Below are positions 55,867 through 63,947 of a DNA stretch of 64,000 bases, in pieces; within the stretch, counting starts at the first letter, position 1, and every line of letters starts with the position of its first letter. Origin of the DNA: an uncultured Salinimicrobium sp. (GTDB lineage: Bacteria > Bacteroidota > Bacteroidia > Flavobacteriales > Flavobacteriaceae); the NCBI GenBank assembly GCA_946887075.1, contig CAMPKA010000015.1, forward strand, positions 6,346 to 70,345. The letters run 5' to 3'. The notes below the pieces were generated by a model. That model saw only the letters and a list, made by a program, of their open reading frames with translations. It was not told where the DNA came from and did not search any database. The translations under genes and the position numbers were made by a program.

Positions 55867-55890
55867 CTTCTTAACCGATAAAGATGTAGC

Positions 55891-57519
55891 CTATGAAAGC
55901 ATCGTCACCGGATTTTCAATATAGGTTCTTAGGGTCTGGAGAAATGCTGCTCCAGTTGCCCCATCCACCGTTCTGTGGTCACAGGCAAGGGTCAGTTTCA
56001 TCGTGTTACCTACCACTATTTCTCCTCCACGTACTACAGGCTTTTCTACAATAGCCCCAACCGAAAGTATAGCTGAGTTCGGCTGATTGATGATACTCGT
56101 GAATTCGCTGATCCCAAACATTCCCAAATTGGAAACCGTAAAGGTACTTCCCTCCATTTCCTGGGGCTGAAGCTTTTTGTTTCTGGCCTTCCCAGCCAGG
56201 TCCTTCACTTGGGCCCCTATCTGGGTCAGGCTCATCTGGTCCGCGAACCGCAGTACAGGGACAACCAGCCCTTCCTCCACTGCCACAGCCACCCCGAGAT
56301 GGATATGCTTTGCAGTCCTGGTAGTATCCCCCAACCACTGGGAATTCACCTGTGGGTGTTTTCTTAGAGCCATGGCACTCGCCTTGATGACCAGATCATT
56401 AAAGGAAACCTTCACATCTGGAATATCGTTGATCTTTTTCCTGGCCTCCATTGCGGTAGACATGTCTACCTCTATCGTCAAATAATAATGTGGAGCATTG
56501 AATTTGGATTCTGCAAGGCGTTTTGCGATGGTTTTCCGCATCTGGGAATTCTTGGCCTCAGCAAATTCTTCTTCCCCGGCCGGAACATAAGGCTGTACAG
56601 TGGGTGCTTTTGAAGCTCCTGACTCCGGCCTCCCTTCTGCTGCGGGTTTTGCGGAAGGTTCGAAATTTTCAATGTCTTTTTTCACGATCCGGTTGTTCTC
56701 TCCGGAGCCCTTCACTTCAGAAAGATCAATCCCGAGATCTTCAGCCATCTTTTTTGCCAAAGGAGAGGCAAAGATTCGCCCGCCATCCTGGCTTTTAACC
56801 GGAACTTCCTGTTTGTCCTTCTCCTCCTTTTGCACTTCCTTTTTCTCCGTTTTGGCTTTTTTGGCCGGGGCTGATCCGGAACCGATCCCAGAGACGTCTG
56901 TCCCCTCTGGTCCAATAATGGCGAGAAGGCTGTCCACGGGTGCGGACTCCCCTTCCGGGATTCCGATCTTGAGCAGTGTCCCAGAGTAAAAGGACTCGAA
57001 TTCCATCGTTGCCTTGTCGGTCTCTATCTCTGCCAAAATATCCCCTTCCTCGACTTTGTCTCCTTCTTTTTTGAGCCAGGAGGCTACAGTTCCCTCCTCC
57101 ATCGTATCGCTCAGTCTTGGCATATTGATGATCTCAACGCCTTCGGGAATTTCACCGGATCCCTCTGTTGAATCCCCGGTAGACTTCGCTTCCCCTGAAG
57201 CATCCTCAGATTCTTTTTCCTGTGTTTGATCAGGAGCGTCCGGGGCCTGTTTTTCGTCGAGTAGTCCGGAGATGTCCTCCCCTTCCTTGCCAACTATTGC
57301 CAACAAGGCGTCAACCGGTGCCGTTTCTCCCTCGGCCACTCCGATATGAAGCAAAGTCCCTTCATAGAAAGACTCGAACTCCATGGTGGCTTTATCGGTC
57401 TCGATTTCCGCAAGGATATCTCCCTCTTCTATCTTGTCGCCTTTTTGCTTAAGCCATTTGGATACCACTCCTTCTTCCATGGTATCGCTCAGGCGCGGCA
57501 TTTTGATCACTTCTGCCAT
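55891..57519 (-). CDS. pdhC: pyruvate dehydrogenase complex E2, dihydrolipoamide acetyltransferase
   Basis: Transfers acetyl groups to CoA from lipoyl arms. The 542-residue protein has two lipoyl domains (about 4-77 and 131-206) that share the lipoylation motif ETDKATMEFES. An Ala/Pro/Lys/Glu-rich linker follows, then a peripheral-subunit-binding domain (FASPLAKKMAEDLGIDLSEV, about 270-305). The catalytic domain has the active-site motif DHRTVDGATGAAFLQTL near the end. The two lipoyl domains are very alike, suggesting an internal duplication. It follows pdhA after 2 nt. E1 beta and E3 are not in the window. Confidence 0.96.
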   Translation of the reverse strand: MAEVIKMPRLSDTMEEGVVSKWLKQKGDKIEEGDILAEIETDKATMEFESFYEGTLLHIGVAEGETAPVDALLAIVGKEGEDISGLLDEKQAPDAPDQTQEKESEDASGEAKSTGDSTEGSGEIPEGVEIINMPRLSDTMEEGTVASWLKKEGDKVEEGDILAEIETDKATMEFESFYSGTLLKIGIPEGESAPVDSLLAIIGPEGTDVSGIGSGSAPAKKAKTEKKEVQKEEKDKQEVPVKSQDGGRIFASPLAKKMAEDLGIDLSEVKGSGENNRIVKKDIENFEPSAKPAAEGRPESGASKAPTVQPYVPAGEEEFAEAKNSQMRKTIAKRLAESKFNAPHYYLTIEVDMSTAMEARKKINDIPDVKVSFNDLVIKASAMALRKHPQVNSQWLGDTTRTAKHIHLGVAVAVEEGLVVPVLRFADQMSLTQIGAQVKDLAGKARNKKLQPQEMEGSTFTVSNLGMFGISEFTSIINQPNSAILSVGAIVEKPVVRGGEIVVGNTMKLTLACDHRTVDGATGAAFLQTLRTYIENPVTMLS

Positions 57520-57521
57520 AA

Positions 57522-58523
57522 TCAGTCTAATTTATGAGGTAAAAAAGGATAATCTTCCTGCTCATATACCACATCATACATGGTCTGAACTTCCGGGAAA
57601 TCTGATTCCTCTGCAAATTTCTCACATTCCGCAACACGTTCCTTGACCTTTTTATCAATAGCCTTTATCTCCTTTTCGGTAGCGTATTTTTTCTCCAGGA
57701 GGATATCTCTGACCTGGGTGATCGGATCGATCTTCTGATATTCAGCGACCTCCTCCTTCGTCCGGTATTTCTGAGCATCGCTCATCGAGTGTCCACGGTA
57801 GCGATAGGTCTTGAGCTCCAGGAAGGTAGGCCCCTCTCCTTTACGGGCCCGGGAAATCGCCTCATCCAATGCTTCTGCTACTTTTTCGGGGTTCATCGCG
57901 TCAACCGGTCCGCAGGGCATATCGTAGCCCAGGCCTAACTTCCAGATTTCAGTGTTCTTTGCGGTCCTGGCCACGGAAGTTCCCATGGCGTATCCGTTGT
58001 TTTCGACACAGAAGACCACCGGCAGGTTCCAGTTAACCGCCATAGTGAAAGTTTCATGGAGGGAGCCTTGTCTGGCTGCACCATCTCCCAGGAAAGTGAG
58101 GGTAACAGCGTCCCTTTTAAAGTATTTATCCGCAAAGGCAAGACCTGCTCCAAGGGGAATTTGGCCTCCTACGATTCCATGACCGCCATAAAACCTGTGC
58201 TCCTTTGAAAAGATGTGCATGGACCCACCCATTCCCTGGGAAGTGCCGGTTTTCTTTCCGTAAAGTTCGGCCATAACCCTTTTGGGATCCACTCCCATTC
58301 CGATGGGTTGGACGTGATTCCTATAAGCTGTGATCATCTTGTCTTTGGAGAGATCCATCACATGCAGTGCTCCTGCCAGGATGGCTTCCTGCCCATTATA
58401 AAGGTGTAAAAAACCCCTGACTTTCTGCTGTATATAAACCTGGGCGAGTTTATCCTCAAACTTGCGCCAGAACAGCATATCCTCATACCACTTCAGGTAG
58501 GTGGCCTTCGTTATTTTCTTCAT
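57522..58523 (-). CDS. pdhA: pyruvate dehydrogenase E1 component, alpha subunit
   Basis: Thiamine-diphosphate enzyme subunit that decarboxylates pyruvate with the beta subunit. The 333-residue protein has the ThDP/Mg motif GDGAARQGSLHETF ... ENNGYAMGT (about 150-185), the GGHGIVGGQIPLGAGLAFA segment, and the loop YRYRGHSMSDAQKYR, equivalent to the phosphorylation loop of eukaryotic E1. It precedes pdhC by 2 nt, and the promoter region upstream is unusual. Confidence 0.96.
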   Translation of the reverse strand: MKKITKATYLKWYEDMLFWRKFEDKLAQVYIQQKVRGFLHLYNGQEAILAGALHVMDLSKDKMITAYRNHVQPIGMGVDPKRVMAELYGKKTGTSQGMGGSMHIFSKEHRFYGGHGIVGGQIPLGAGLAFADKYFKRDAVTLTFLGDGAARQGSLHETFTMAVNWNLPVVFCVENNGYAMGTSVARTAKNTEIWKLGLGYDMPCGPVDAMNPEKVAEALDEAISRARKGEGPTFLELKTYRYRGHSMSDAQKYRTKEEVAEYQKIDPITQVRDILLEKKYATEKEIKAIDKKVKERVAECEKFAEESDFPEVQTMYDVVYEQEDYPFLPHKLD

Positions 58524-58572
58524 TAAAAGCTTTTTTATAGGCCAAGCACCGCTCGGGCCAAAAAGAGAAATA

Positions 58573-58606
58573 CAAAAATACTATTTTCAGAGTGAACTGA
58601 AAATAG
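58573..58606 (-). promoter_or_regulatory. perfect inverted repeat overlapping pdhA promoter / cdd terminator
   Basis: CTATTTTCAG (58581-58590) and CTGAAAATAG (58597-58606) form a perfect 10-bp stem with a 6-nt loop. On the minus strand the right side runs straight into TATTTTTG (58580-58573), which is both a T-rich tail and an exact -7 promoter element 49 nt before the pdhA ATG. The element could end the cdd transcript, be an operator in the pdhA promoter, or both. Confidence 0.6.
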
Positions 58607-58636
58607 TTTCTTATCGAAAAAGCGGCATTTTAGGGA

Positions 58637-59119
58637 TTATAGAAAGGAGTTGTCAAAAACCAGGGGAAGCAGATCAGATATCGATGCGGCTCGAACGATC
58701 TTTCCTTTCTCTCCCATGAAATAGATCTCGATGGGTTCACGTTGTTTGACCTCGTATTCCGCAATGGCCTGTCTACAGGAACCACATGGCGGGGTCGGAA
58801 TATCCACAGCCCTGAGATCGGATCGGGAGGAGAGTGCCATTTTGAGCATCCGAACTCCGGGATACTGCGCACCTGCATAAAATATGGCGGTCCTTTCGGC
58901 ACAGAGACCAGCAGGATAGGAAGCGTTTTCCTGATTGCTGCCTGTAATGATCTCTCCATTCTCAAGCAGGATGGCTGCTCCCACTCTAAATTTCGAATAA
59001 GGAGAGTAAGATTTTTCCCGGGCAGCATCGGCATGTGCCATCAGTTCCTGGACATCCTCCGTTAACTGGCCCAGGTCGTCGAAGACCTCCAGTTCCGCAC
59101 TTATGGTGATTTTTTTCAT
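58637..59119 (-). CDS. cdd: cytidine deaminase
   Basis: Zinc enzyme that deaminates cytidine and deoxycytidine. The 160-residue product has the substrate segment SPYSKFRVGAAI, first zinc motif GLCAERTAI (Cys-Ala-Glu) and second TPPCGSCRQAIAE (PCxxC), matching the family fully. It lies 60 nt downstream of porV, in the order porV-cdd-pdhA. Confidence 0.95.
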   Translation of the reverse strand: MKKITISAELEVFDDLGQLTEDVQELMAHADAAREKSYSPYSKFRVGAAILLENGEIITGSNQENASYPAGLCAERTAIFYAGAQYPGVRMLKMALSSRSDLRAVDIPTPPCGSCRQAIAEYEVKQREPIEIYFMGEKGKIVRAASISDLLPLVFDNSFL

Positions 59120-59179
59120 TTGTTCTTAAACATGAAGGGGCTTGCCCCACTGTGGCAAAAGATCCCTGCCGAGGGAATT

Positions 59180-60343
59180 TCAGTAAACCTCAGAATAGGT
59201 GCCTCCAAAGTTGAAGGTCAGGCCGAATCTCAAGGTACCCTCCAGGGGACTGACCACTTCAGACATTGAGAAAAGATAGGATATATCGATGTTTACGACG
59301 GTATATTTGAACCCCGCCCCGAAAGAGATGAATTCCCTGCTTCCCTTGTCCGGGCTCTCATGAAAATATCCTGTTCTCAAAGCGAAGACATCGTCGTAGA
59401 CATACTCGCCCCCTATTGCCCAGGTCACCTCTTTGAGTTCCTCACTGAATCCCCCTGGAGCATCCCCGAATGAAGTGAAAATTCCTTCTATGGCTCCGAT
59501 GGAATTATACTCCCTGATGTCTTCCGTATCATCGATTTCTCCATTATCATTAAAATCCCGTGGGGTAGGCACCAGCAGTTTATTGAATTCAACGAAAGTG
59601 CCGATTTTGTTCGAGGCATCCAGGATGAAATCGAATCCTCCTCCTAACTTCAGATTCGTAGGAATAAAATTCTCCTGTCCTCCTTCGTCGTACTTGATCT
59701 TCGGTCCAATGTTTGAAACTGCCGCTCCTGCTCTCCACCGTCCGTCAAACCGGCTGTAATCCATTACCCCACCCTGATAAAATGCCGCAACGTCGACCCC
59801 GAAAGTACTTGCGGCGGTAGCATCAGGATCGACCGGTGCCAGCTTCAGGTCACTGCGCAGGTATCTTCCTGCAACAGCCATGGAAAAATGATCACTCAAT
59901 CTTAATGCATAGGAAAGATCCAGCGTAAATTCATTCGGACTCAGGATCAGGGGTAGATCATCCGGCGCCTCACGCGCTTCTATATTCCCAAGACTGAAGT
60001 ACTTAAAGCTTGCTGCAAAGGCACTTCTCTCATTCAGTCGGTTGTAATAATTGATGTTGCCCAGAAAAATGTCGCTGACCAATTCACTCAGGTATGGCGT
60101 ATAGGTCACTCCAAAACCCTGTTCATTCTCGATAAAGGCGTATTTGGCCGGGTTCCATTGCTGGGAGAAAGCATCCGCAGAAGTAGCCACACCCTGATCT
60201 CCCATTCCTGCTGCCCGTGCGTCAGCTGCAATGAGCAGGAAAGGTACTGCAGTAGTTATCACACGATCCTGATCTTCCTGAGCAAAACTCTTTGCGTTCA
60301 GCAGCAAAACCGAACTCAAAATTAAGAGTGAAATTTTTTTCAT
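59180..60343 (-). CDS. porV: type IX secretion outer-membrane protein PorV (LptO)
   Basis: Barrel protein that delivers type IX cargo from the SprA translocon to the attachment complex. The 387-residue protein has a signal peptide ending near SFAQ, then VITTAVPFLLIAADARAAGMGDQGVATSADAFSQQWNPAKYAF, the family signature, and aromatic-rich strands ending LTFNFGG. In Flavobacterium johnsoniae porU (the sortase) lies directly upstream. Here the upstream neighbour is divergent gldJ, 426 nt away, so porU is not in its expected place. Confidence 0.92.
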   Translation of the reverse strand: MKKISLLILSSVLLLNAKSFAQEDQDRVITTAVPFLLIAADARAAGMGDQGVATSADAFSQQWNPAKYAFIENEQGFGVTYTPYLSELVSDIFLGNINYYNRLNERSAFAASFKYFSLGNIEAREAPDDLPLILSPNEFTLDLSYALRLSDHFSMAVAGRYLRSDLKLAPVDPDATAASTFGVDVAAFYQGGVMDYSRFDGRWRAGAAVSNIGPKIKYDEGGQENFIPTNLKLGGGFDFILDASNKIGTFVEFNKLLVPTPRDFNDNGEIDDTEDIREYNSIGAIEGIFTSFGDAPGGFSEELKEVTWAIGGEYVYDDVFALRTGYFHESPDKGSREFISFGAGFKYTVVNIDISYLFSMSEVVSPLEGTLRFGLTFNFGGTYSEVY

Positions 60344-60362
60344 AGAAAGCGCTTATTAAAAA

Positions 60363-60370
60363 CAAATATA
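60363..60370 (-). promoter_or_regulatory. -7 element for porV
   Basis: TATATTTG on the minus strand is an exact TAnnTTTG ending 20 nt before the porV ATG. A TTTG at 60388-60385 is only 14 nt away, shorter than the usual 19. Confidence 0.55.
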
Positions 60371-60539
60371 CCTGAAATGCTTTACAAATGAACAGGTTCC
60401 TGTAATTTCTGTCCATTCTTCTATCATAACGTCAGAAAAGCCTCAAGCTTATAATCCCACTCAGATCCTGTTGACTACGCCTGTACAATCCATGCTCTCA
60501 AGCATTCAAAAAATAATTAATAACCTGAAAAACAGTTAC

Positions 60540-60569
60540 TTGTATACAACAAAAAAAGATTTATTTTTG
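60540..60569 (+). promoter_or_regulatory. distal promoter of gldJ
   Basis: TTG (60540-60542), exactly 19 nt, then TATTTTTG (60562-60569) match the Bacteroidota consensus. Transcription from here would give a leader of about 195 nt before the gldJ ATG. Confidence 0.75.
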
Positions 60570-60636
60570 CGGCGAATGATCCGGATCGAAAAAGCCTGAT
60601 TTTTCTGGCTTGAAAAAAGTTTTTATCCGATGAAAT

Positions 60637-60671
60637 ATTCTGCATATGAGGCCGTTATGGCTCCGCAGAAT
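60637..60671 (+). other. hairpin in the gldJ leader
   Basis: ATTCTGC (60637-60643) pairs with GCAGAAT (60665-60671), 7 bp. Inside it GAGGCC and GGCTC pair with one bulged G around a GTTAT loop. It is a two-part stem of 35 nt in the predicted 5' leader, so it could be a regulatory RNA element or a protein site. Confidence 0.45.
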
Positions 60672-60706
60672 GGACGATAAGGGATTTTCATATTCCTGAA
60701 ATAAAC

Positions 60707-60736
60707 TTGAAAGTTCTACGTTAATTACTATATTGC
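60707..60736 (+). promoter_or_regulatory. possible proximal promoter of gldJ
   Basis: TTG (60707-60709), 19 nt, then TATATTGC (60729-60736) fit the spacing, but the -7 half reads TTGC instead of TTTG. It would give a leader of about 27 nt. Confidence 0.35.
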
Positions 60737-60769
60737 AAAGCCAAAATAGCTACAAAAGAAATTGATTAT

Positions 60770-62428
60770 ATGAGAAATAATGTTGCTGTAAAAGCATTTT
60801 TCGCCTTCGCTCTTAGCCTTGGCATAATCAGCTGTAACAATTCACGGGATTACAAGGACAATTCCCGTGCTACAGGCTGGGACATTAATTCAAAGGAAGG
60901 CGGCTTTAGCTATAACGCCGATTATGATGAGCAGGAGGCAGGTCCGGGACTGATCTTTATCGAAGGAGGGACCTTTACTATGGGACGTGTTCAGGACGAC
61001 GTGATGCACGACTGGAATAACAGTCCGACTCAGCAACATGTCCAGTCTTTCTATATGGACGAAACCGAAGTGACCAACCTGATGTACCTGGAGTACCTGG
61101 ATTACCTCAAGCGGGTATATCCCCCTAGTGAAGAACGCTATCGCAGCATCTATGTCGGCGCCCTGCCTGATACCTTGGTTTGGAGGAACAGACTCGGTTA
61201 TAACGAGACGATGACCAACAACTACCTGAGACATCCTGCCTATGCCAATTATCCCGTAGTAGGGGTTAGCTGGATTCAGGCGGTAGAATTCAGCGAATGG
61301 AGAACAGACCGGGTAAACGAACTGAGACTTGAAAATAAAGGATTTACTGCCGAAGGAGCCCGTTTTGCTGTAGAACCCGGGGAAACTTTCAGCACAGAAA
61401 CCTATTTGAACGCCCCGACCAAGGTCTATGGCGGAAATGACAGCCTGACTCGTGGTGGAAACAAAGCCGACCGCTTTATGACCGAGGATTCCACGAATCT
61501 TTATGTACAGCGGAAACATGGTGTTTTGCTTCCGGAATATCGGCTGCCTACCGAAGCGGAATGGGAATACGCAGCCCTTGCTCTTGTCGGTATCAGAAGC
61601 TATAACGTCTATCGCGGAAGGAAGAAATATCCATGGGATGGTCAGTATACCCGATCCGGGGATCCCAAAGAAAGAGGGGATCAGATGGCAAACTTCAAAC
61701 AGGGGGATGGAGACTATGGTGGAATTGCCGGATGGAGCGATGACGGAGCCGATATCACAGCAGAAGTTAAATCCTACCCTCCCAATGATTTCGGGCTTTA
61801 TGATATGGCCGGCAATGTGGCCGAATGGGTGGCAGATGTTTACCGCCCCATTGTGGACGATGAATTCAATGATTTCAACTACTATCGGGGGAATGTATAT
61901 ACCAAACATGCCATCGGACCGGACGGGACGGTGGAGGTAGTCGGGGTGGACGATATTATATATGATACCCTGAGCAACGGAAAGGTTGTCGCGCGCAACC
62001 TGCCTGGGGAGATTGTCACCGTCCCTATCACAGAAGAAGACACCTACCTGAGAAGTAACTTTTCAGTAAGCGATAACCGGAACTTCAGGGATGGAGACCG
62101 GAGTTCCACCAGATACTATGAGCAAGTTGGGGAAGAGGTAGATCCCAGCCAACGAATGTATAATTCGCCGATCCACACCTCGAGTATCGATTCTGTGGGA
62201 GGGGTAGCTATGGAATATGACGCTACAACGGGACGTACTACCCTAGTGGACGATCAGGTTAGGGTATATAAGGGAGGCTCCTGGAGGGATCGCGCCTATT
62301 GGCTTGATCCGGCCCAAAGAAGATATTTCCCTCAGGATATGGCGACCGATTATATCGGCTTCAGGAATGCGATGTCCCGCGTAGGGTCTAAGTCACTTGA
62401 CGAAAACAAAACTGCCGGAAACAACTAG
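60770..62428 (+). CDS. gldJ: gliding motility lipoprotein GldJ
   Basis: Outer-membrane lipoprotein needed in F. johnsoniae for gliding and for stability of the GldK ring protein of the type IX system. The 552-residue protein has a lipobox GIISC (Cys about residue 22) and a formylglycine-generating-enzyme-like (SUMF1) fold: GLIFIEGGTFTMGR near residue 64, YMDETEVTNLMYLEYLDY, YPVVGVSWIQAVEFSEWR, RLPTEAEWEYAAL, DMAGNVAEWVADVYRP and VYKGGSWRDRAYWLDPAQRR. Length is normal. It is followed by a strong terminator and then murF. Confidence 0.94.
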   Translation: MRNNVAVKAFFAFALSLGIISCNNSRDYKDNSRATGWDINSKEGGFSYNADYDEQEAGPGLIFIEGGTFTMGRVQDDVMHDWNNSPTQQHVQSFYMDETEVTNLMYLEYLDYLKRVYPPSEERYRSIYVGALPDTLVWRNRLGYNETMTNNYLRHPAYANYPVVGVSWIQAVEFSEWRTDRVNELRLENKGFTAEGARFAVEPGETFSTETYLNAPTKVYGGNDSLTRGGNKADRFMTEDSTNLYVQRKHGVLLPEYRLPTEAEWEYAALALVGIRSYNVYRGRKKYPWDGQYTRSGDPKERGDQMANFKQGDGDYGGIAGWSDDGADITAEVKSYPPNDFGLYDMAGNVAEWVADVYRPIVDDEFNDFNYYRGNVYTKHAIGPDGTVEVVGVDDIIYDTLSNGKVVARNLPGEIVTVPITEEDTYLRSNFSVSDNRNFRDGDRSSTRYYEQVGEEVDPSQRMYNSPIHTSSIDSVGGVAMEYDATTGRTTLVDDQVRVYKGGSWRDRAYWLDPAQRRYFPQDMATDYIGFRNAMSRVGSKSLDENKTAGNN

Positions 62429-62451
62429 TGTGAAAAAACAATTTTGAATCC

Positions 62452-62484
62452 AAAGCCCTAATATCCTTAGGGCTTTTCTTTTTA
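62452..62484 (+). terminator. intrinsic terminator after gldJ
   Basis: AAAGCCCTAA (62452-62461) and TTAGGGCTTT (62467-62476) form a perfect 10-bp stem with a 5-nt loop, followed by a T-rich tail. murF starts 3-6 nt after the tail, so murF needs read-through or a promoter within this hairpin region. Confidence 0.9.
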
Positions 62485-62487
62485 TTC

Positions 62488-63768
62488 ATGATGCAAATAG
62501 AAGGAATCCATCAGCTTTTTCTTAAGAGTTCGGGCATCTGCACGGACAGCCGAAAAATCACCAAAAATACGATCTTTCTTGCCCTAAAGGGGGAGAACTT
62601 CAACGGAAATGATTATGCCATGAAGGCACTGGAGGAAGGTGCTGCAGTGGCGATCATTGATGAAGGGGAATCCGAGGATAAGCGAGTGATCAAAGTAAGA
62701 GACAGCCTTCAGACGCTCCAGGACCTGGCCACGTTCCACAGAAAGTATCTCGGCATCCCGATCCTTGCCCTTACCGGGAGTAACGGGAAAACCACTACCA
62801 AAGAACTGATCGCCCAGGTCCTCTCCAGGAAGTTCATCGTGACCGCCACCAGGGGAAATCTAAACAACCACATCGGGGTCCCACTCACCTTGCTATCCAT
62901 GACAAAGGAAACTGAATTGGGTATTGTGGAAATGGGAGCGAACCATCAGAGGGAAATCGACATGCTGTGCAAGATCGCTCAACCAGATTACGGTTACATC
63001 ACCAATTTTGGAAAAGCCCACCTCGAAGGATTTGGAGGCCCTGAAGGCGTAATAGCAGGAAAAAAGGAACTTTATCTACATCTGAAGAAACGGAAAAAGT
63101 TCCTCTTCCTTAATCTGGACGACCCTTTACAGGCTGTGGAGCGGTCCTACCCCCTGCACTATTCGTTTGGGGAATCTGAAGCCGCCGATGTTAGGATCGA
63201 CTATTTTCTTGAGGACTCCCACGCTGGCATTAATTTCAGGAATCTCCGGATCCGGAGCCGTTTGATCGGACGGTACAACGGGGCTAACATCGCTGCAGCC
63301 GCTTGCATCGGACATTATTTTGAGGTTGCCGATGATCATATCGGTGCCGCCATATCGCAATACGATCCCAAGGATAACCGCTCTCAGGTCATCAGGAAAG
63401 GGAGCAATACCCTCATTCTTGACGCCTATAATGCCAACCCGACCAGCATGGAGGCTGCTCTTGACAACTTTGCCTCAATGGCGGTTGGTCCCAAGGTCGC
63501 TTTTCTTGGGGATATGTTTGAACTCGGGATTTCCGCACGGGCTGAACATCAGGCACTCGTGGATCGCCTGGAAGAGCTTAATTTCGGCCAGGTTTATCTG
63601 ATCGGGGAAAACTTCTTCAAAACCAAGGCTCCGGCAGGAATACATAAATTCGCTACTTTCGAAGATTTTAAAGCGCATTTCGATCCGACTGCAGTTCGTC
63701 ATGCCCAGATCCTGATTAAAGGTTCACGTGGAATGGCAATGGAGCGAATAGTTGACCTGCTGATGTGA
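62488..63768 (+). CDS. murF: UDP-N-acetylmuramoyl-tripeptide--D-alanyl-D-alanine ligase
   Basis: Adds D-Ala-D-Ala to the UDP-MurNAc tripeptide in cell-wall synthesis. The 426-residue protein has SSGICTDSRKITKNTIFLALKGENFNGN at the N-terminus, P loop ALTGSNGKTTTKELI (about 93-107), ATRGNLNNHIGVPLTLL, IVEMGANHQREIDMLCKIAQP and the C-terminal ILDAYNANPTSMEAAL motif. Two ATG codons are adjacent (62488, 62491) and the second fits related proteins slightly better. It follows the gldJ terminator closely. Confidence 0.95.
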   Translation: MMQIEGIHQLFLKSSGICTDSRKITKNTIFLALKGENFNGNDYAMKALEEGAAVAIIDEGESEDKRVIKVRDSLQTLQDLATFHRKYLGIPILALTGSNGKTTTKELIAQVLSRKFIVTATRGNLNNHIGVPLTLLSMTKETELGIVEMGANHQREIDMLCKIAQPDYGYITNFGKAHLEGFGGPEGVIAGKKELYLHLKKRKKFLFLNLDDPLQAVERSYPLHYSFGESEAADVRIDYFLEDSHAGINFRNLRIRSRLIGRYNGANIAAAACIGHYFEVADDHIGAAISQYDPKDNRSQVIRKGSNTLILDAYNANPTSMEAALDNFASMAVGPKVAFLGDMFELGISARAEHQALVDRLEELNFGQVYLIGENFFKTKAPAGIHKFATFEDFKAHFDPTAVRHAQILIKGSRGMAMERIVDLLM

Positions 63769-63775
63769 AGGAGGC

Positions 63776-63806
63776 AAAAAAAACCCGGAAGCTGATACCC
63801 CCGGGT
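63776..63806 (-). terminator. intrinsic terminator after tRNA-Val(GAC)
   Basis: On the minus strand ACCCGG (63806-63801) pairs with CCGGGT (63888 side excluded; right arm 63788-63783), 6 bp, followed by T8 (63783-63776). It ends the tRNA transcript and lies just beyond the convergent murF stop. Confidence 0.75.
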
Positions 63807-63818
63807 CCTGTTCATTTT

Positions 63819-63896
63819 TGGTGGGTGATACTGGGTTCGAACCAGTGACCCCTACCTTGTCGAGGTAGTGCTCTGAACCAGCTGAGCTAATCACCC
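63819..63896 (-). tRNA. tRNA-Val(GAC)
   Basis: A full cloverleaf on the minus strand: acceptor GGGTGAT/ATCACCC, D stem GCTC/GAGC, anticodon stem CTACC/GGTAG, and T arm ACTGG-TTCGAAC-CCAGT. A73 is followed by an encoded CCA (63819-63821). The 7-nt anticodon loop is TCGACAA, so positions 34-36 are GAC (valine). Position 33 is C, where T is almost universal in bacteria. Confidence 0.92.
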
Positions 63897-63914
63897 TGGA
63901 AAGGCATGAAACCT

Positions 63915-63939
63915 AAAAAGGCCTCCAATCGGAAGCCTT
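63915..63939 (-). terminator. terminator-like stem between the two tRNA-Val genes
   Basis: On the minus strand AAGGCTTCC (63939-63931) pairs with GGAGGCCTT (63926-63918), 9 bp with one T-G pair and a GATT loop, followed by T residues. It suggests the two tRNAs may be separate transcripts, or that the stem is a processing signal. Confidence 0.65.
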
Positions 63940-63947
63940 GGTGCCTG

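Larger units (their letters stand above)
60344..60769. other. porV-gldJ divergent intergenic region
   Basis: No gene or recognisable porU remnant in 426 nt: all frames are short. It holds a porV -7 element (CAAATATA at 60363-60370, i.e. TATATTTG on the minus strand), two possible gldJ promoters and a long structured leader (listed separately). Confidence 0.6.

Noticed and set aside
60890..61909. 339-codon minus-strand frame opposite gldJ
   Set aside because: It is an antisense frame of gldJ; its composition follows gldJ codon use and it resembles no family.
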